Positions 22,631-34,580 of a stretch of DNA of 64,000 nt are shown here, in pieces (positions within the stretch are counted from its first letter, which is position 1; each line of letters opens with the position of its first letter). The translations under genes and the position numbers were made by a program. The stretch spans positions 62,001-126,000 of the forward strand of contig JAUCMP010000034.1 in assembly GCA_030770545.1 (NCBI GenBank), written 5' to 3'. The notes below the pieces were generated by a model that was given only the letters and a program-made list of their open reading frames with translations, did not search any database and was not told the DNA's origin. Source of the DNA: Macropodus opercularis (taxonomy: Eukaryota > Chordata > Actinopteri > Anabantiformes > Osphronemidae).

Positions 22631-23590
22631 TATCAGCTCATCCCAGCATTTTGCGTAGTTGTCCTGACTCTGATCACCATCATCATCATGGTGCAGTGGA
22701 GAGAAAGAGTTGGTCCTTGAGCTTTCCCAGTTCTTCTGTCTGAGCTGTGTGAGTCTTCCTGCCAGAGCCTTACTCTGCTCTTCAACATGTTGTTTTTCAG
22801 CTCTGTACACTTCCACACATGTTCAGAGAACATAGGAGCCTCCATTGCCATTAATCCAACCACATCATCATGTTTCTTCCTGACTTCTTCTGGCCTGGCT
22901 TTCTGCACCTTCAGCTTGAGGAGTGTTTTAGTGGTTTCATTTGGACTCCATTCATTTCCAGTTTCCAATTGTCCATTGTTCCACTTTGTCTGGAATTCCT
23001 GGAGGAACTGTGCAGGACTCTCTCCATCTTTAAAGTTGCGTTTCCAGTTTGGACCCATTTTAGAAGGGAATGTGGCTGGAAGTGCTTCCATATCTCTTTT
23101 TTGTCACTTGTCTCACTTTCTGCATCAGTAGGGCTTTGATGTTTCTCATGGTGATGTCACTTGTGTTTTCTTCCAGAGCTCTAATCCATTTGTCAGTTCC
23201 ATCAGCTAGAGCTGGAAGACGGTTCACTAGTCCTGTCAAGTCCATGAAGTTCCACAGCACATATCTGTCCTGCTGTTGGGGTCCTTTACTCAGCAGTGGT
23301 GCCATGTAGCTGAGTGATTCCTTCTCTTCCTCCCTGTCAGACCTCTGCTCAGATCCCTCTGAGTCGTGGTGGTAGTTTAAAAGTGATCTATTCCTCAGTT
23401 TCATGAATCTCTTCTCTTTCTCAGGGGCAGCTAGGAGCCTTTCCTCCATTTCCACTCTGTAGGTTTTTGGCTTTTTATTCTTGATGAGTCTATTTTGTTT
23501 CATTTCTTGCTTCTCCTCTTCCTGAATCATTGGTTGCTGCAGCTTTTCTATGCACTTAGTCGCATCTCGTGGGGACATTGTATGAGTCAT
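22604..23590 (-). pseudogene. gag: Endogenous retrovirus-like gag remnant
   Basis: Two overlapping minus-strand frames (23590-23060 and 23091-22633) together read as a retroviral-type Gag. There is a charged coiled-coil-like matrix/linker part, then a capsid-like stretch with WIRALEE and a GESPAQFLQEF major-homology-like motif. A frameshift near 23065-23090 splits it, and a further frame change near 22750 ends it. No protease, RT or integrase of useful length follows and I could not define LTRs. It is an old, non-functional copy. The assignment rests on capsid-like motifs only. Confidence 0.55.
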
Positions 23591-25347
23591 TTTATTGTTG
23601 GTGTAACCTGGTTATACTTGTGCTTCTATACTTTTGTTATAATTACACAAAATGTGTTTGTAGCATTGGTTTCAGTGTTAATCCTGATAGCATAGAAGAA
23701 GTCCTTTTTTCTATTATTTCTTCTTTGTTGGTGTTTTATTTTCATTGGCTATATATATGGGTTGCGAGTATTTTCTGTGTTCGCGCTTGCGGCTGTACGG
23801 ACTGCCCCGCCCTTTCTGTACGATCCTGCGGTGGGAGAGGAACTGGAGCGGGCAGATGTTACAGGAGTGTGTTTTTGTTTGTCTATGCATCAGATATTAA
23901 AAGGAGGCCATTCCAACAACCGACTATCTTCATGAACACAACGCAGAAGTACATCGGTCACATTGGCAGCTTGTTTCTAATTATTTCATCCCATGATGGC
24001 TTCATCAGTCTTGATCAGTCTCTCTCTGGTGTCTCTGTCGCTCTTTCAGGTTTTCCATTTCAGCCTCATTTTCCATCTTTGCTCTTTCACTCTTCTTCCT
24101 GCAGCCTCTCTGCTTCTCTCTCGAGCTCATCTCTTAGTCTCTGTCCAGATCTGGACGCGTTAGACCAGTGTCTGTCTCTTTCCTCCCACCTCTGTGTGTC
24201 TTGCTGTGCAGGTGGGTGAAAAGAAACTGCTGCCTCCATACATTTCTCTGTCTACATTCTTCATTATACTTAAACTTTTCCTCTCAGGTTCTGTCCTGTC
24301 AACAAGTGCAGGTGTAAATTTAAAGTCTCTTCTTAACTGCTGGCTAGTTTCTAATCTTGCTCAGATCTGTACATTGTAATGTCTCCTCGTCTTCCTCACT
24401 TGTTTCGATGGATAAATCTGGATATGTTGGGGCTGTTACTCGTCTGCTCTTTGGCCCTTTCCTTTGTAAAAGTCACATGATGTGAAAAGTTGATGTTTGT
24501 GCTACTTCAATGACACCAGCTTGTGTTGCATTCAGGGCCACGTTAAATGGATGATTATGTTGATGAGGAGTGAATTCAGTTAGATGTGGATGTACAGGAG
24601 TAAAGAGTCAGGGATCAGATGATGAACTGAATCAAACCTCTGAATAATATTAGATGTTTCACTGAGACACATTCAATGAAACTGCTTTGACTGAAGCTGA
24701 ACTGCTTTTACCTTCAACTGCAGACGTTTGACACGTCTAACGCTTTCATTCCAGTTGTGCTCAGAGACAGATCCCTCCAGCGTGTCCTGGGTCTCCTCAG
24801 GGCCTCTTCACTAAGCTCAACCCGTCACCGGTCGAGGCAGACGACCGCCCACCCTGAGTCTGGTTCTGCTGGAGGTTTCTTTCCAAAGGGGGAGTTTTTC
24901 CTCTCCACTGTGGCCTAGTGCTTGCTCAGGGACGAGTTGCTGCACTATAACAGGTGCACACAACAGCAGACACATTGTCTGGACAGTGATCAATTCCAAT
25001 AAAGAGCAAAGAAACCATCCTGGTGTTTGTTTTGTTTGTGAACCTTTTCACTTTTATTTCATATATAAGTTTGTTTTTATAGGTTAGATATTGATTCACA
25101 GGTACAATGGTGAAATGGTTTCATTTATTATGGTGATCTGAGTTTTACTAATACTACCAGAACAACTACTACGAAACAGAAGAGTTTTTGTAGTCGGAGA
25201 CAGAAACTGCAACTAGAAGCTCTCATCTGCTCACCTCAACAGCTGAGCCCAAACATAAATATTGTTAACATTTAACTGTCTATGGCATGAATTTTTATCT
25301 TTTGACCTTAGTTTTTGGAAGCTTGGGGGTCCCTGATAATACATCGA
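23591..25347. other. Mostly unassigned; L2-like UTR piece near 24840-24910
   Basis: 23591-24240 lies upstream (in minus-strand sense) of the gag remnant and could hold its 5' LTR, but no matching second LTR was found. The words TGGTTCTGCTGGAGGTTTCT and GGGAGTTTTTCCTCTCCACT near 24860-24910 match the L2 3' UTR at 33790-33830. No gene was seen elsewhere. Confidence 0.35.
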
Positions 25348-25759
25348 TCATAAAATGTGACCACCAACATAGGTGGACATCACATTTTTGGCACTTTGCT
25401 TTAGTACCTTTGCATCCTGGTACCTTGCATCTACCTTTCTTGTCATGTCCATGACGATCCAATGAGCAATGGTGTCCAGATGCACATCAGGGACTGGGAC
25501 GAGTTTTAATGGACCCTCTTCTCCTCTTTTCTTCATATTCTCTAGCAATTGTGGAACTGGGATGTCCTCTCTGCAGTGTAGCATTTTTAAGTATTACCTT
25601 TACATTTCTCTTCATCCACAGACTCATTGGTATCAGATACGCTATCGGATTAAAAAAAACAGGAAGCAAAAATTTGAAATATCTGTTACCCCCTTGATGA
25701 AGCTGCTGCACGTAGATGTGTGTATCGTGTAGATATGACACAACTACCACATACGGCAC
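25348..25759 (-). pseudogene. Probable PiggyBac-like (PGBD) transposase C-terminal remnant
   Basis: Two overlapping minus-strand frames read ...QGGNRYFKFLLPVFFNPIAY... and then ...VPQLLENMKKRGEEGPL...HLDTIAHWIVMDMTRK. The order (YF-rich helix, LxxxxxRRG region, D-x-HW, then a region that in intact relatives would hold zinc-binding cysteines) recalls the end of PiggyBac-type DDE transposases. The expected cysteines are missing or replaced, and a frameshift separates the halves. The name is tentative. Confidence 0.35.
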
Positions 25760-26460
25760 ATTTGGAGACTTTTACCTGAAGCTGTGGACAGTTTCCTGGA
25801 CCTGGAGGCAGGTTTGAGTTTGTTATCAGATGTGCAGTATGCGTTGCTGATGACGACAGGGTTACACATTGCAGTGTTCAGAACCAGAACAAACAACTAT
25901 GGGCTTTCTGATCCTCACTCAGAGACAGCTAAGGGTTTACCCCTGAGATCAAACAGTACTGGTACAGCTGTAATGCTTATCTACACGCATCTCAGTGATA
26001 TGATTGACAGGCTCACTAGATGTCACCAGATGTCACCAGATGTTGGGAACACAATCCTCCTGTGCTTATGAACTGAAGCCTGTAGAGTTTTACAAGCTCA
26101 GCGATGCTGTCCAACACACAGAAGGGAGATCTACACCTCACACAACTGTGACACCTGCAGCATTGGATGATGCCTGAAGTCAAACTCAACCATCACTTTC
26201 ACACACAGTCCCACCATATCTGTTAATATAGAAACTGAGCTAAAACAACCAAGACACTTGTATTAATTCAGCCTCATCACATGCTGCTTTACGCAAAGAC
26301 ACAAAGTTGTTGCTCAACCACTGAAGCTTAGTATCAATATGTCTGATAACATTTCACAAGGCGTCTCTACTAACCTAACTTCAGTGGAGTTAGAAGAAGT
26401 TCATCTCATCCTCCCTGATACTTTTGATCTGAATCTTCCTGTAAACTGTCAAAACTAAGT
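25760..26460. other. Gene-free stretch
   Basis: AT-rich; no exon or repeat family recognised. A short direct repeat (GATGTCACCAGATGTCACCA) occurs near 26020. Confidence 0.4.
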
Positions 26461-26476
26461 CAAAGTAGTTAAGAGG

Positions 26477-27340
26477 ATGGTGAAAACAAAAGCCCCACAA
26501 AGAAAAGACAACCACAAAAGAAAACTAAATGAAAAGTATGTTTCAGATGAAAATTACAGGGCAAATAAAAAATCTTATGTCAGCAGGAAATATCAAAGAA
26601 ATCCTGAATTTCAAAACGGAAAGTAATTAATATAATAACCCAATACAGAGACAATGTTGATTTCAGAAACAAACATAAACGCTACATAAGTGAATGTTAC
26701 AGACGAAAGAATGTTCACGTCTGTGACAATGTCTGCACCAATGAACAACAGTGTAAAGAGTCTGATGAGAGAAAGAAAGAGTGGATTTATCACACACGTC
26801 ATCATCACCTGAAGAAGGGAGCCATGCCCCACCTTGCTGTAGCCAACAACCTGGAGCTCGCTGACATTCCAGCTGAACTGTGTGATCTGAACATACTGGA
26901 GACACATCTCATAGCAAAGTGTAGCCCATTCGCTAAGATTGTTCCTCTTCCCAAAGGCAGACAGAGAGCAACACATGGGAATGTAGTGTGTGTCCCATCT
27001 GAGGCACAGGAGACGGTTGATGCTTTACCAGAGTGAGAAGTGAGTCTCAGGTCCTGAGAGTGAAACTGAAGAGACGCTTGTGTTACAAAGGTCATCAGAT
27101 GTTCAAAACTGTAACCTGGTCTAAACTGGTGCAGGGGCTGCACAAACTCAAACACATTCATCCACAGCATGAGAACATAATTATTAGATGAACCTAAGTT
27201 CTGTGATCCAACACTTCCAGACGAGGAGGATGACGATGAGTGTGAAACAATGGATGTTGGTGAATATGGGGAAGATGATCTCATGCAAATAGACAGGTGT
27301 GAAGTTAGTGCACTTCATGAAAATCTGGAAAAATGACCTG
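26477..27340 (+). pseudogene. Helentron/Helitron N-terminal remnant
   Basis: It starts with basic, repeated Y-R-K/Y-Q-R segments (RANKKSYVSRKYQRNPEFQN) typical of fish Helentron N-termini. After stops and frame changes it continues as HLKKGAMPHLAVANNLELAD, ETHLIAKCSPFAKIVPLPKG and VCVPSEAQETVDALPE, then a frame reading LKRRLCYKGHQMFKTVTWSK. This matches the conserved block before the Rep domain of animal Helitron-like proteins. No HUH nuclease or helicase follows: the copy breaks off near 27340 where a LINE fragment begins. It has several internal stops and is clearly dead. Confidence 0.65.
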
Positions 27341-27374
27341 CAACCTATGACCCTAGTCTGGAGCAACACGAGGT

Positions 27375-27945
27375 GAGACGTACCGAGACGTGAGACGTGA
27401 GGTGAGACGTACCCTGCGAGCCGTCAACCCGAGGAAGGCGACTGGTCCTGATGGCGTCCCAGGACGTGTGCTGAGGGACTGTGCAGACGAGCTGACTGAA
27501 GTCTTCACAAAGATCTTCAACCGGTCCATGGCACAGTCCACTGTCCCACCCTGCCTGAAGTCCTCCACCATAGTCCCCCTGCCCAAGAAGCCCCACATCT
27601 CCAGCCTCAATGACTACAGACCAATAGCACTCACCCCAGTCGTGATGAAGTGCTTCCAAAAACTGGTCCGTAGCCACATCACAGCAGCTTTGCCCTCAAG
27701 ACTCGACCCACAGCAGTTTACAGAGCGAACCGATCCACAGAGGAACCATAGCAACAGCGCTACATGCTGCACTGTCACACCTGGAGCATCAGGGCAGCTA
27801 CGTGAAGATGCTCTTTGTGGATTACAGCTCAGCTTTTAACACCATCCTCCCAGACAAGCTGGTGGCCAAGCTGGAGGACCTGGGGCTCCCACATTCAACC
27901 TGCATGTGGATCAGCAGCTTCCTCTCTAGTCGCACAAGACCTGGC
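27375..27945 (+). pseudogene. LINE reverse transcriptase fragment (L2/Rex1-like)
   Basis: The frame from about 27390 reads LRAVNPRKATGPDGVPGRVL and then SLNDYRPIALTPVVMKCFQK (RT fingers). A one-base break at about 27720 follows, and the next frame gives YVKMLFVDYSSAFNTILPDK, the catalytic motif A with its aspartate. It ends before the YxDD motif. It is a 5'- and 3'-truncated copy lying directly against the Helentron remnant. The exact clade is uncertain. Confidence 0.7.
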
Positions 27946-28584
27946 TTATTCTTCTGATATTTACAGGGCTGGGTGTGTGTGGTCCCAATCATTTCCTATT
28001 AGTTCCCTCTAACTCTGTGACTTTCTTAACCATATTGCATCAATAAACACAATTAACTAGTTGGTAGAAACATAAAACATAGAGAACAAAAACTAAACTA
28101 AACAAAAAACCAACTAAACCCAAACTTAAATTCAAACCAATTCAAACGATTAATAATGAAAATATTTAATTCTTCAGACAAAATGATGCAAAACTTCTCT
28201 TGTACAAAAACAAACATTAGCTTACATATGCTTGACTTAATTGAAGGATGAATTCAATCATCAGAGTTTGTCAAGTTACTGCATTTTATTCTGAACCATT
28301 AAGAAGGAAAACACTGAAGCAGAAGTTAAACTGCTGGACACCAAGGAATGAAAGTGACAAAAATCAGAAATGTCTTTATTTTGTTAAAAAATTATTGAAA
28401 GCACTTTTGTTGTAATGACTCATGGTTTTGTTTGAGTGGCTGATGAGGTTTGTTCTGTCTCTTCTAAATGCTTTATGCAAATGTGTCTTTAGTTAATGTT
28501 CTTCAAATAGTTTATAATAAAAGTTCTTTTCATCAGTGCAGCTGTTTACGTTAATTTTGGATTCTGTTCCTCTTTCCTTGTAGG
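27946..28584. other. Gene-free AT-rich stretch
   Basis: A-rich and T-rich sequence with no exon, repeat or RNA gene that I can support. Confidence 0.4.
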
Positions 28585-28895
28585 ACCCAGTGTTTTGTCT
28601 GTCCAGCAGGAAGCGTTTGTCCAGCTCAGTGTCACCTGGAGCCTCTGGTTGATGTCACGTCTGACAGAGGGATGGAGAAAGGACGGAGCCGTTGTGCATA
28701 TGTATAAAAGTCATGGAGACAAGGAAGATTCTCAGGATGAGAAAATCAGAGGCAGAACTTCGCTCTTTCCACACAGGAAACATTTCACTCAAACTGACCA
28801 ACGTGACTGAAACTGATGAAGGAAGTTACACCTGCTTTGTTCCCAAACTGCAAAGTCAGGTCAGGAGAGGAAACGTTGAGCTGAGTTTTATATCT
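28585..28895 (+). pseudogene. Broken Ig V-set exon
   Basis: An acceptor (TCTTTCCTTGTAG) leads into GPSVLSVQQEAFVQLSVTWS. At least two frame changes later comes the V-set end, GNISLKLTNVTETDEGSYTC, with the D-x-G-x-Y-x-C signature. The first cysteine region is out of frame with the second. This fits a butyrophilin/B7-like receptor V domain exon of teleosts that has decayed. It sits 0.6 kb from the Fc-receptor-like gene, so the area may be an immune-receptor neighbourhood. Confidence 0.6.
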
Positions 28896-29142
28896 TCAAC
28901 ATGTTGTCTTCAGGACATGTTATCCTTTAAGAGCTGTTACAACCCATAAGCCCCATTTTGTGCATAGGTTAGTAAAAGACAGACCCAAATGAAAATGGTT
29001 GAAGTTCCTATTGTACATTATGGAGCAAATGACGCCTCCATCTAATGCAGCAGCAGAACTGTCAAGAAAAGTCACCACAGGAGCAGAAACACTCAGATCT
29101 GTTCCTGATGAAAAACGTAACCTCACTCTGTTCCACGTTTGA

Positions 29143-29145
<3 letters not shown>

Positions 29146-29176
<31 letters not shown>

Positions 29177-29186
29177 TCTATCTATA
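29146..29186 (+). repeat. (TCTG)n/(TCTA)n microsatellite
   Basis: Three to four TCTG units, then about seven TCTA units. Confidence 0.85.
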
Positions 29187-29489
29187 CCTATATCTCCTTC
29201 GTCCTATCAGTAATGGTGCCACCAGACAGGAAGTGAAACTACACAATTAACCATAAGCTTAAACCAAACCAAAACAAACCAGAAAAAAAAATAGTGGCTC
29301 CTACAATAACACTCAAATCCTCGTCTGGTTCTGGATGCTTCCTTCCTCCATCTTCTCCTCTTTGCATTTGATTCCAGCTTCTCGTCTCAAGACGCTGCGA
29401 GTAGAAGATCGCTTGGATTCAGCTCGAGCTGCGGGAAGAGCACAGACAGTAAAAGCTGATCCAGCCTTTCAGACAGATTTTACTGAGGC

Positions 29490-30948
29490 TCATGCACCTT
29501 GGGCCCACTTCCGGCATGTGTACAAGACCAGGATGAGGTTGAAGGTGTAGAGGACGAGCAGCAGGACGCTGAGCAGCGCAGTGGTGAGATCAGTGGTCTG
29601 AGCTCGGCCTGGGAGGAAACAGCCATTAGTGCGTTAACGAGAGCCACCACCGGTTTATTCTAAGGTTCATTCCGGTGTTTACTCTTGACGCTCAGCCATG
29701 TGTGCGGAGACTTTCCCCCCGAGGGGTGTTCGCACTGGTAGAAGCCTTCATCAGACGTGGACACGGACGGGAGCAGCTTCTCCCCTTTCTCCTCGGTGCC
29801 GATGAACACGTCGTCTTTGTGGAAGGATGCAGGGAAATGTGACGTCGGCGCAGCGTCTTCGTCTTCTTTGTAGGAGCAGCGAAGCGCCACAGGTTCGCCC
29901 TCAGACGCCGGAAGCGCCGGACTGTGCAGAATCACAGCACCGTCTAGAACAAAGACCATCCAGCCATGAACACGCTCACCTCCAACCAAACCCTGATGAG
30001 TGAGTCGGGTTTACTTGTCACGGTGATGTTGACGCTGTTGCTGCGGTCTCCGCTCGTGGACTCACACCAGTAGACTCCAGTGTCTGACTGGTCCGAGTCC
30101 TCGATGGTGCAGGTCGTGTCCGTGGGGATGGCCCAGCCGAACTGGCACCGCTGGGCCGTCTGCCTGGACGTGTTCCTCCTCACCACCCAGCTGCTCTGGC
30201 TTCCTGAGCAGCTCAGGGTGATTTCCTCATACCAAAAGAAAAGGGACCTGTCAGGACTGATGCTCAGTTTGGCTGCAAGGAGTCAGACAGAAAGTCATGT
30301 TACCTGAAAGCAGCTTAGAGCAGGTTTCTCTACACATCAGCATCCTCCTACCACCTGCTAGAGAAAAGCAGAGCTCACCCTCATCAGCACTGAGGCCCAG
30401 AGTCACACCTGCAAAACACAGACGAAGGCGTCGGTCAGCGAAAGAGCAGAGCTGGAACAACCATCGACTGGATGCTATGAAGCAAACGCACTGAGCTGCA
30501 GACTCAGCCTCTGACAAACCTTCATGTTTGCTCTAGTTTAACTTCCTGTCGCATTAGATTCAAGTCAGTGATGGATGTTGGAACGGAGATCGATCCATCC
30601 TGAACCCAGAGTAACCAAACCTGCAGCTCTCACCTCACACAAGCATCCGTTTGGTTTTCAGTGGCTCAAAGGTCCAGTTTCACTGCTCGTTTGCTTTTAG
30701 CTTCACTAAAACTGTGACTAAATTAAAACACTGACCTAAACCAGTCTCTGTCCTCAGTGGTTTAACTTTGCTTTCTCTGTTTTCTTACATGTTCCTGTGG
30801 ATTCAGATGTGATTCCCAAAGGATCCGTCAACAACCAGACGTCTGTGTGTGTTTGGTGGATGAGCGGAGCAGAGCAGAGAGCAGGTGGAATCATGAGGAA
30901 GCAAGGAGGCGACTTACAGAGCAGAAGGCAGAGAGATGTGATCTCCAT
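29490..30948 (-). CDS. Fc-receptor-like two-Ig-domain membrane protein, 5 exons, 232 aa
   Basis: Minus-strand exons: 30948-30918 (MEITSLCLLL start), 30408-30379 (30-base mini-exon), 30272-30015 (Ig D1), 29943-29683 (Ig D2) and 29608-29490 (transmembrane, stop TGA). Lengths 31+30+258+261+119 = 699 bases. Every junction is phase 1 with GT-AG ends, and the joined frame has no stop. A split signal peptide with a tiny second exon is a hallmark of Fc receptor genes. D1 has SLFFWYEEITLSC and DTGVYWCES; D2 has GEPVALRC and DEGFYQCEH, with a CSYKEDE strand. The last exon is a hydrophobic LLSVLLLVLYTFNLILVLY segment with a tail of about ten residues and no ITIM or ITAM, so signalling would need a partner. 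Teleost FcR-like genes bind immunoglobulin or unknown ligands; the ligand here is unknown. Confidence 0.8.
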
Positions 30949-31049
30949 CCTGCGTCGATGTCAAATGTCCTCTCACAGCGGCTGCAGTTCACCACATCCG
31001 TAGCGCAGGAAACTAGTCACTGCTCAGTGCAAACAGTGTAAACTTCAGC

Positions 31050-31929
31050 TTCAACAGATGATCTAAACGCGTGAAATGCAACTGGTGCATCATCGTTGAA
31101 TCTCAATGCATCAGCAGAAAACAAAATTCATAGGAAAATACTTTGCATTGAATCTAATTATTCATTTGTTAACTCACTATTGTTGCTGCTGCTCTCACTT
31201 ACTGTAGTTTGAAGATTGATCCCTAAATGTTTCCAGATAAAGTCCTAAAATTCTCCAGCACTGTTTTAATCAACGTGAACGTCGTTACTGGCCTGAAACC
31301 TGAGACCTGAAAACAAACAAAAGACAAACACATCAGTGGATTTTATAGAAGCCGTGCGTTAAAACAACCTGAGACACAAACAACTGGAGAAGAGCAAACA
31401 TGCAGTCATGATATTAGAGCCATGATTAGACGCAGAGATGTTTCTGACTGTGACAGGAAATGTGCAACAATATTTAACATAACAAATAGAAGAACGACTG
31501 AACACCAACAAAACAAAGAATCAAACCTGAGCCTCTGTCACCAAACTGAACATTTCTGCTCCTTCCAGAACTCAACAACAGCTTTGTTCATTCTGGAGGA
31601 TGATGATATGGTTCTGAGCCACATCTGATCTCTGACCAACAACAGCACCTGCTGCACCGTGAGGTTGGACTACGACACCAGTCACAGCGTCTCAGAGACT
31701 GAAAACCACATCTGGCTACCAGCCAACAACCAGCTGACACTAAGTAAACACCAGTAAACAACAACAACTACAACACAACAATCCACTCACCTGTCAATCA
31801 GTTTGACAAGAAAAGTTAGAGAAGAGTCTCAGCAAACACTTACCACACTCTGTGTCACCAAACTCCCAGCATGCACTCAGAGAGACACACACACAAATCT
31901 GACCTTTGACCTTGAGTCAGAGAAAGTCA
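31050..31929. other. Gene-free stretch upstream of the Fc-receptor-like gene
   Basis: It lies 5' of the minus-strand receptor gene and should contain its promoter, but no TATA box or clear element stands out. Confidence 0.35.
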
Positions 31930-32160
31930 GACTTATCAGCCCACAACTCAGGGTCACTGACAAGCACCAAGAGAAAAATGTAACAGAAACAAAGTAAATC
32001 AAAGTTCTGCTGCCATGCTCTCACCATGGCCCCATGCTGTAAAACTATTTTAACTAGACAGTGTCTCCCTACCTCCCTTTCTCAGAAGACATAACAAAAT
32101 GCTCACTATTCTAAAATATTTCTGTGAGCAGGTATATAACTCATTCTATGATTACTATGA
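31930..32160. repeat. Dispersed repeat, copy 2 (partner at 166-402)
   Basis: Same orientation as the first copy, sharing ACTTATCAGCCCACAACTCA and the GTATATAACTCATTCTATGA tail, with small indels in the middle. Confidence 0.7.
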
Positions 32161-33040
32161 TTTTCTTTTTTCTTTTCACCTTCCTACGAACCAGTAAATC
32201 CCCTGAAAGAACTAAACCCCACATGAACATACGTTGCTACAGTATTTATGTTTATTCAGCTTGTTTTCTATTTTGTATCTTTTAAAATCACAACAGTTTT
32301 GTTGTTTACCTGTTATTATTATTATTATTAGTTTGAGTTTCAATGAGTTTCTCTTTGATTTGGCTTGAAACTGTTACAGATTTCAGATCAGAGTTTGGAG
32401 AACTACAGTATACTGTCCACAAACCTATTTACATGTTCAATTCAATTTTATTTCTATAGCACCAATTCACAACAGCAGTTATCTCAACGTTTAGGACCCT
32501 ACACAACTAAATCCAACAGATCCCACATAGAGCAGCTTTGAATTGAAGCCAATCAATAAATTGTAAATTTTAATAGTGTCATGAGATAATGAAATAATAA
32601 TAAAATAAATGAAAACATATGCCTATAATGAACTAAACGTAGGGGAAAGATCACATGAGTAGATTTTCTATGGATATGTGGCGGGTAGACGTTCCCCCTT
32701 TCACTCCTACCGACTGCTTAAAGTGCGTTAAAGCGCACAGATGATCAGTCAGATGATTTAGTTGGATGAAGGCGGGTCGGACAGGTGTAAGTGCATGTGT
32801 GCGTCTGCTCGGCCTGAGCTGAGCAAGTTGTGGGAGGCTGTGTGGAGCGATAGAGGTGCATCTGCCGAAGGAGGTCGCCTCCCTCATCGGAGTTAGAATT
32901 GGTTGGTTTGCTTTGTTTTGGTTCTTATTTTATTTTTCCTGTTTCGTTTGAGATTAAGTTGTTTGCATTTGTATAATCCACGAACATTGTTTTGTAAAAT
33001 CGTTTAATCATGAATCGTGGTATAAATAAGTGCACTTTAA
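32161..33040. other. No gene; partial L2-tail words
   Basis: Around 32440-32530 the words TATAGCACCAATTCACAACA and GTTATCTCAA match the L2 tail of 33920-33990 in reverse orientation, so a short inverted L2 piece is present. The rest is unassigned. Confidence 0.45.
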
Positions 33041-33094
33041 TAATTGACCCTCTTTTTCCTCTGGTGTAATCTCTGCGTTTATTTCTGGATTCGT

Positions 33095-33993
33095 AGTCTC
33101 AGGAAGAGAGATCACATTTTTCCTACATTAGCTTCTCTGCATTGGCTCCCTGTCAAATCTAGGATAGAATTCAAAATTCTTCTCCTCACCTACAAAGCTC
33201 TTCATAATAAAGCTCCATCTTATCTTAAAGACCTCATCACTCCTTATGCTCCCAACAAACGCTTCGTTCTCAGAGCGCTGGTCTGCTTGTGGTTCCTAGA
33301 GTTTCTAAATGTAGAACGGGAGGCAGAGCCTTTAGCTCCAAGCTCCTCTCCTATGGAACCAGCTTCCAGTCCAGGTTCTAGAAGCAGACACCCTCTCTAG
33401 TTTTAAAACTAGGCTTAAAACATTTCTTTTTGACAAAGCGTATAGTTAGAGATGGTTCTGGTCTCTCTGAACCATCTCTTAGTTAAGCTGCTATAGACTT
33501 AGATGCTGGGGGACGTCCTTCATTGACTGAGCTCTTTTTTTCTCTTTTTCTTCTATCCGCTAACATGCCTCCATTTCCACATGTTACTAACTTTGTCTCT
33601 GTTCTCTCCTAGTTGTGTTTCTCTCTTTCTGTCTCTCTCTCTATTCTCATCTACAGGTATTATCAGACTCAGAGTCGTGTGTCTCCAGTGTTCAGTTGCT
33701 GGTCCAACCATCCTGCCTGTGTTCTGTTGCTGCTTGTTTTGTTGTTGTGGTTGTGTTCTTTTCTCTCTCACACTGAGCCTGGGTCTGCTGGAGGTTTCTT
33801 CCTCTATAGAGGGAGTTTTTCCTCCACTGTTGCTATTAAAATGTATTATTTATCGATTGGCTACAATTAAAAGCTGCTCTATGTGGGATTTGTTGGGTTT
33901 AGTTGTGTAAGGTCTTAAACCTTATTTGTAAAGTGCCTTGAGATAACTGATGTTGTGAATTGGCGCTATATAAATATAAGTGGATTGAATTGA
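33095..33993 (+). mobile_element. L2-type LINE 3' end with ORF C-terminus and UTR
   Basis: Up to about 33280 the frame reads LHWLPVKSRIEFKILLLTYK and ALHNKAPSYLKDLITPYAPN, the conserved C-terminus of teleost L2-group reverse transcriptases, followed by a frame break. The 3' UTR follows with GAGCCTGGGTCTGCTGGAGG and GTTGTGAATTGGCGCTATAT. It ends in a tandem TTGAA tail (GAATTGAATTGAAT), the short-repeat tail that L2/CR1 elements use in place of poly(A). The element is 5'-truncated, as expected for target-primed insertion. Confidence 0.75.
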
Positions 33994-34560
33994 ATTGAAT
34001 TTCAGCATTTAAATATTTTATGAAACTAAAAAAATGTTTGGTACATTATTATTTCAAGTACAATCTCTTTATTATTTGTTATCACCATTGATTGATTATT
34101 GATATATTAATATGCATGTGTCCCTGTATTATCAGTTTTATTTTTTTTTTTACAACAAACATTATTTAGGATGTGATATAATCACATTTTAATTCTTATT
34201 TCTGTTTATTCACTTTAGTATTAGAGTATTGCACAATACCAATATAAGGTTTATATTGTTAAACAAGCGGTGTCTTTTGCAAAGATGGCAGATTGTGGTC
34301 AGATTCAGTCTGAAATTAGTTGAAGCATTAATATTAAATGCAAATGAAGTATCAAATATTTTTTAATGCAAATGTCTTTAATTTTCTAAAAATGAAAGAA
34401 CGAATAATACACAGGTTTGTTTAAAGGTGTTTTTGATCATTACAAAAAAAAATTCAATTCACTGAGATTTTAGAATTGATTTACCTCAGATGACTAAACA
34501 ACTGCTGCCATAAAACCTCCTTCATGAAGTTGATGTCGTCTGTCAGACAATGAGCTGGAT
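33994..34560. other. Gene-free AT-rich stretch
   Basis: Very AT-rich with a T run near 34141. No exon or RNA gene seen. Confidence 0.4.
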
Positions 34561-34580
34561 TTAAAACTTCCTGTTGTCAG

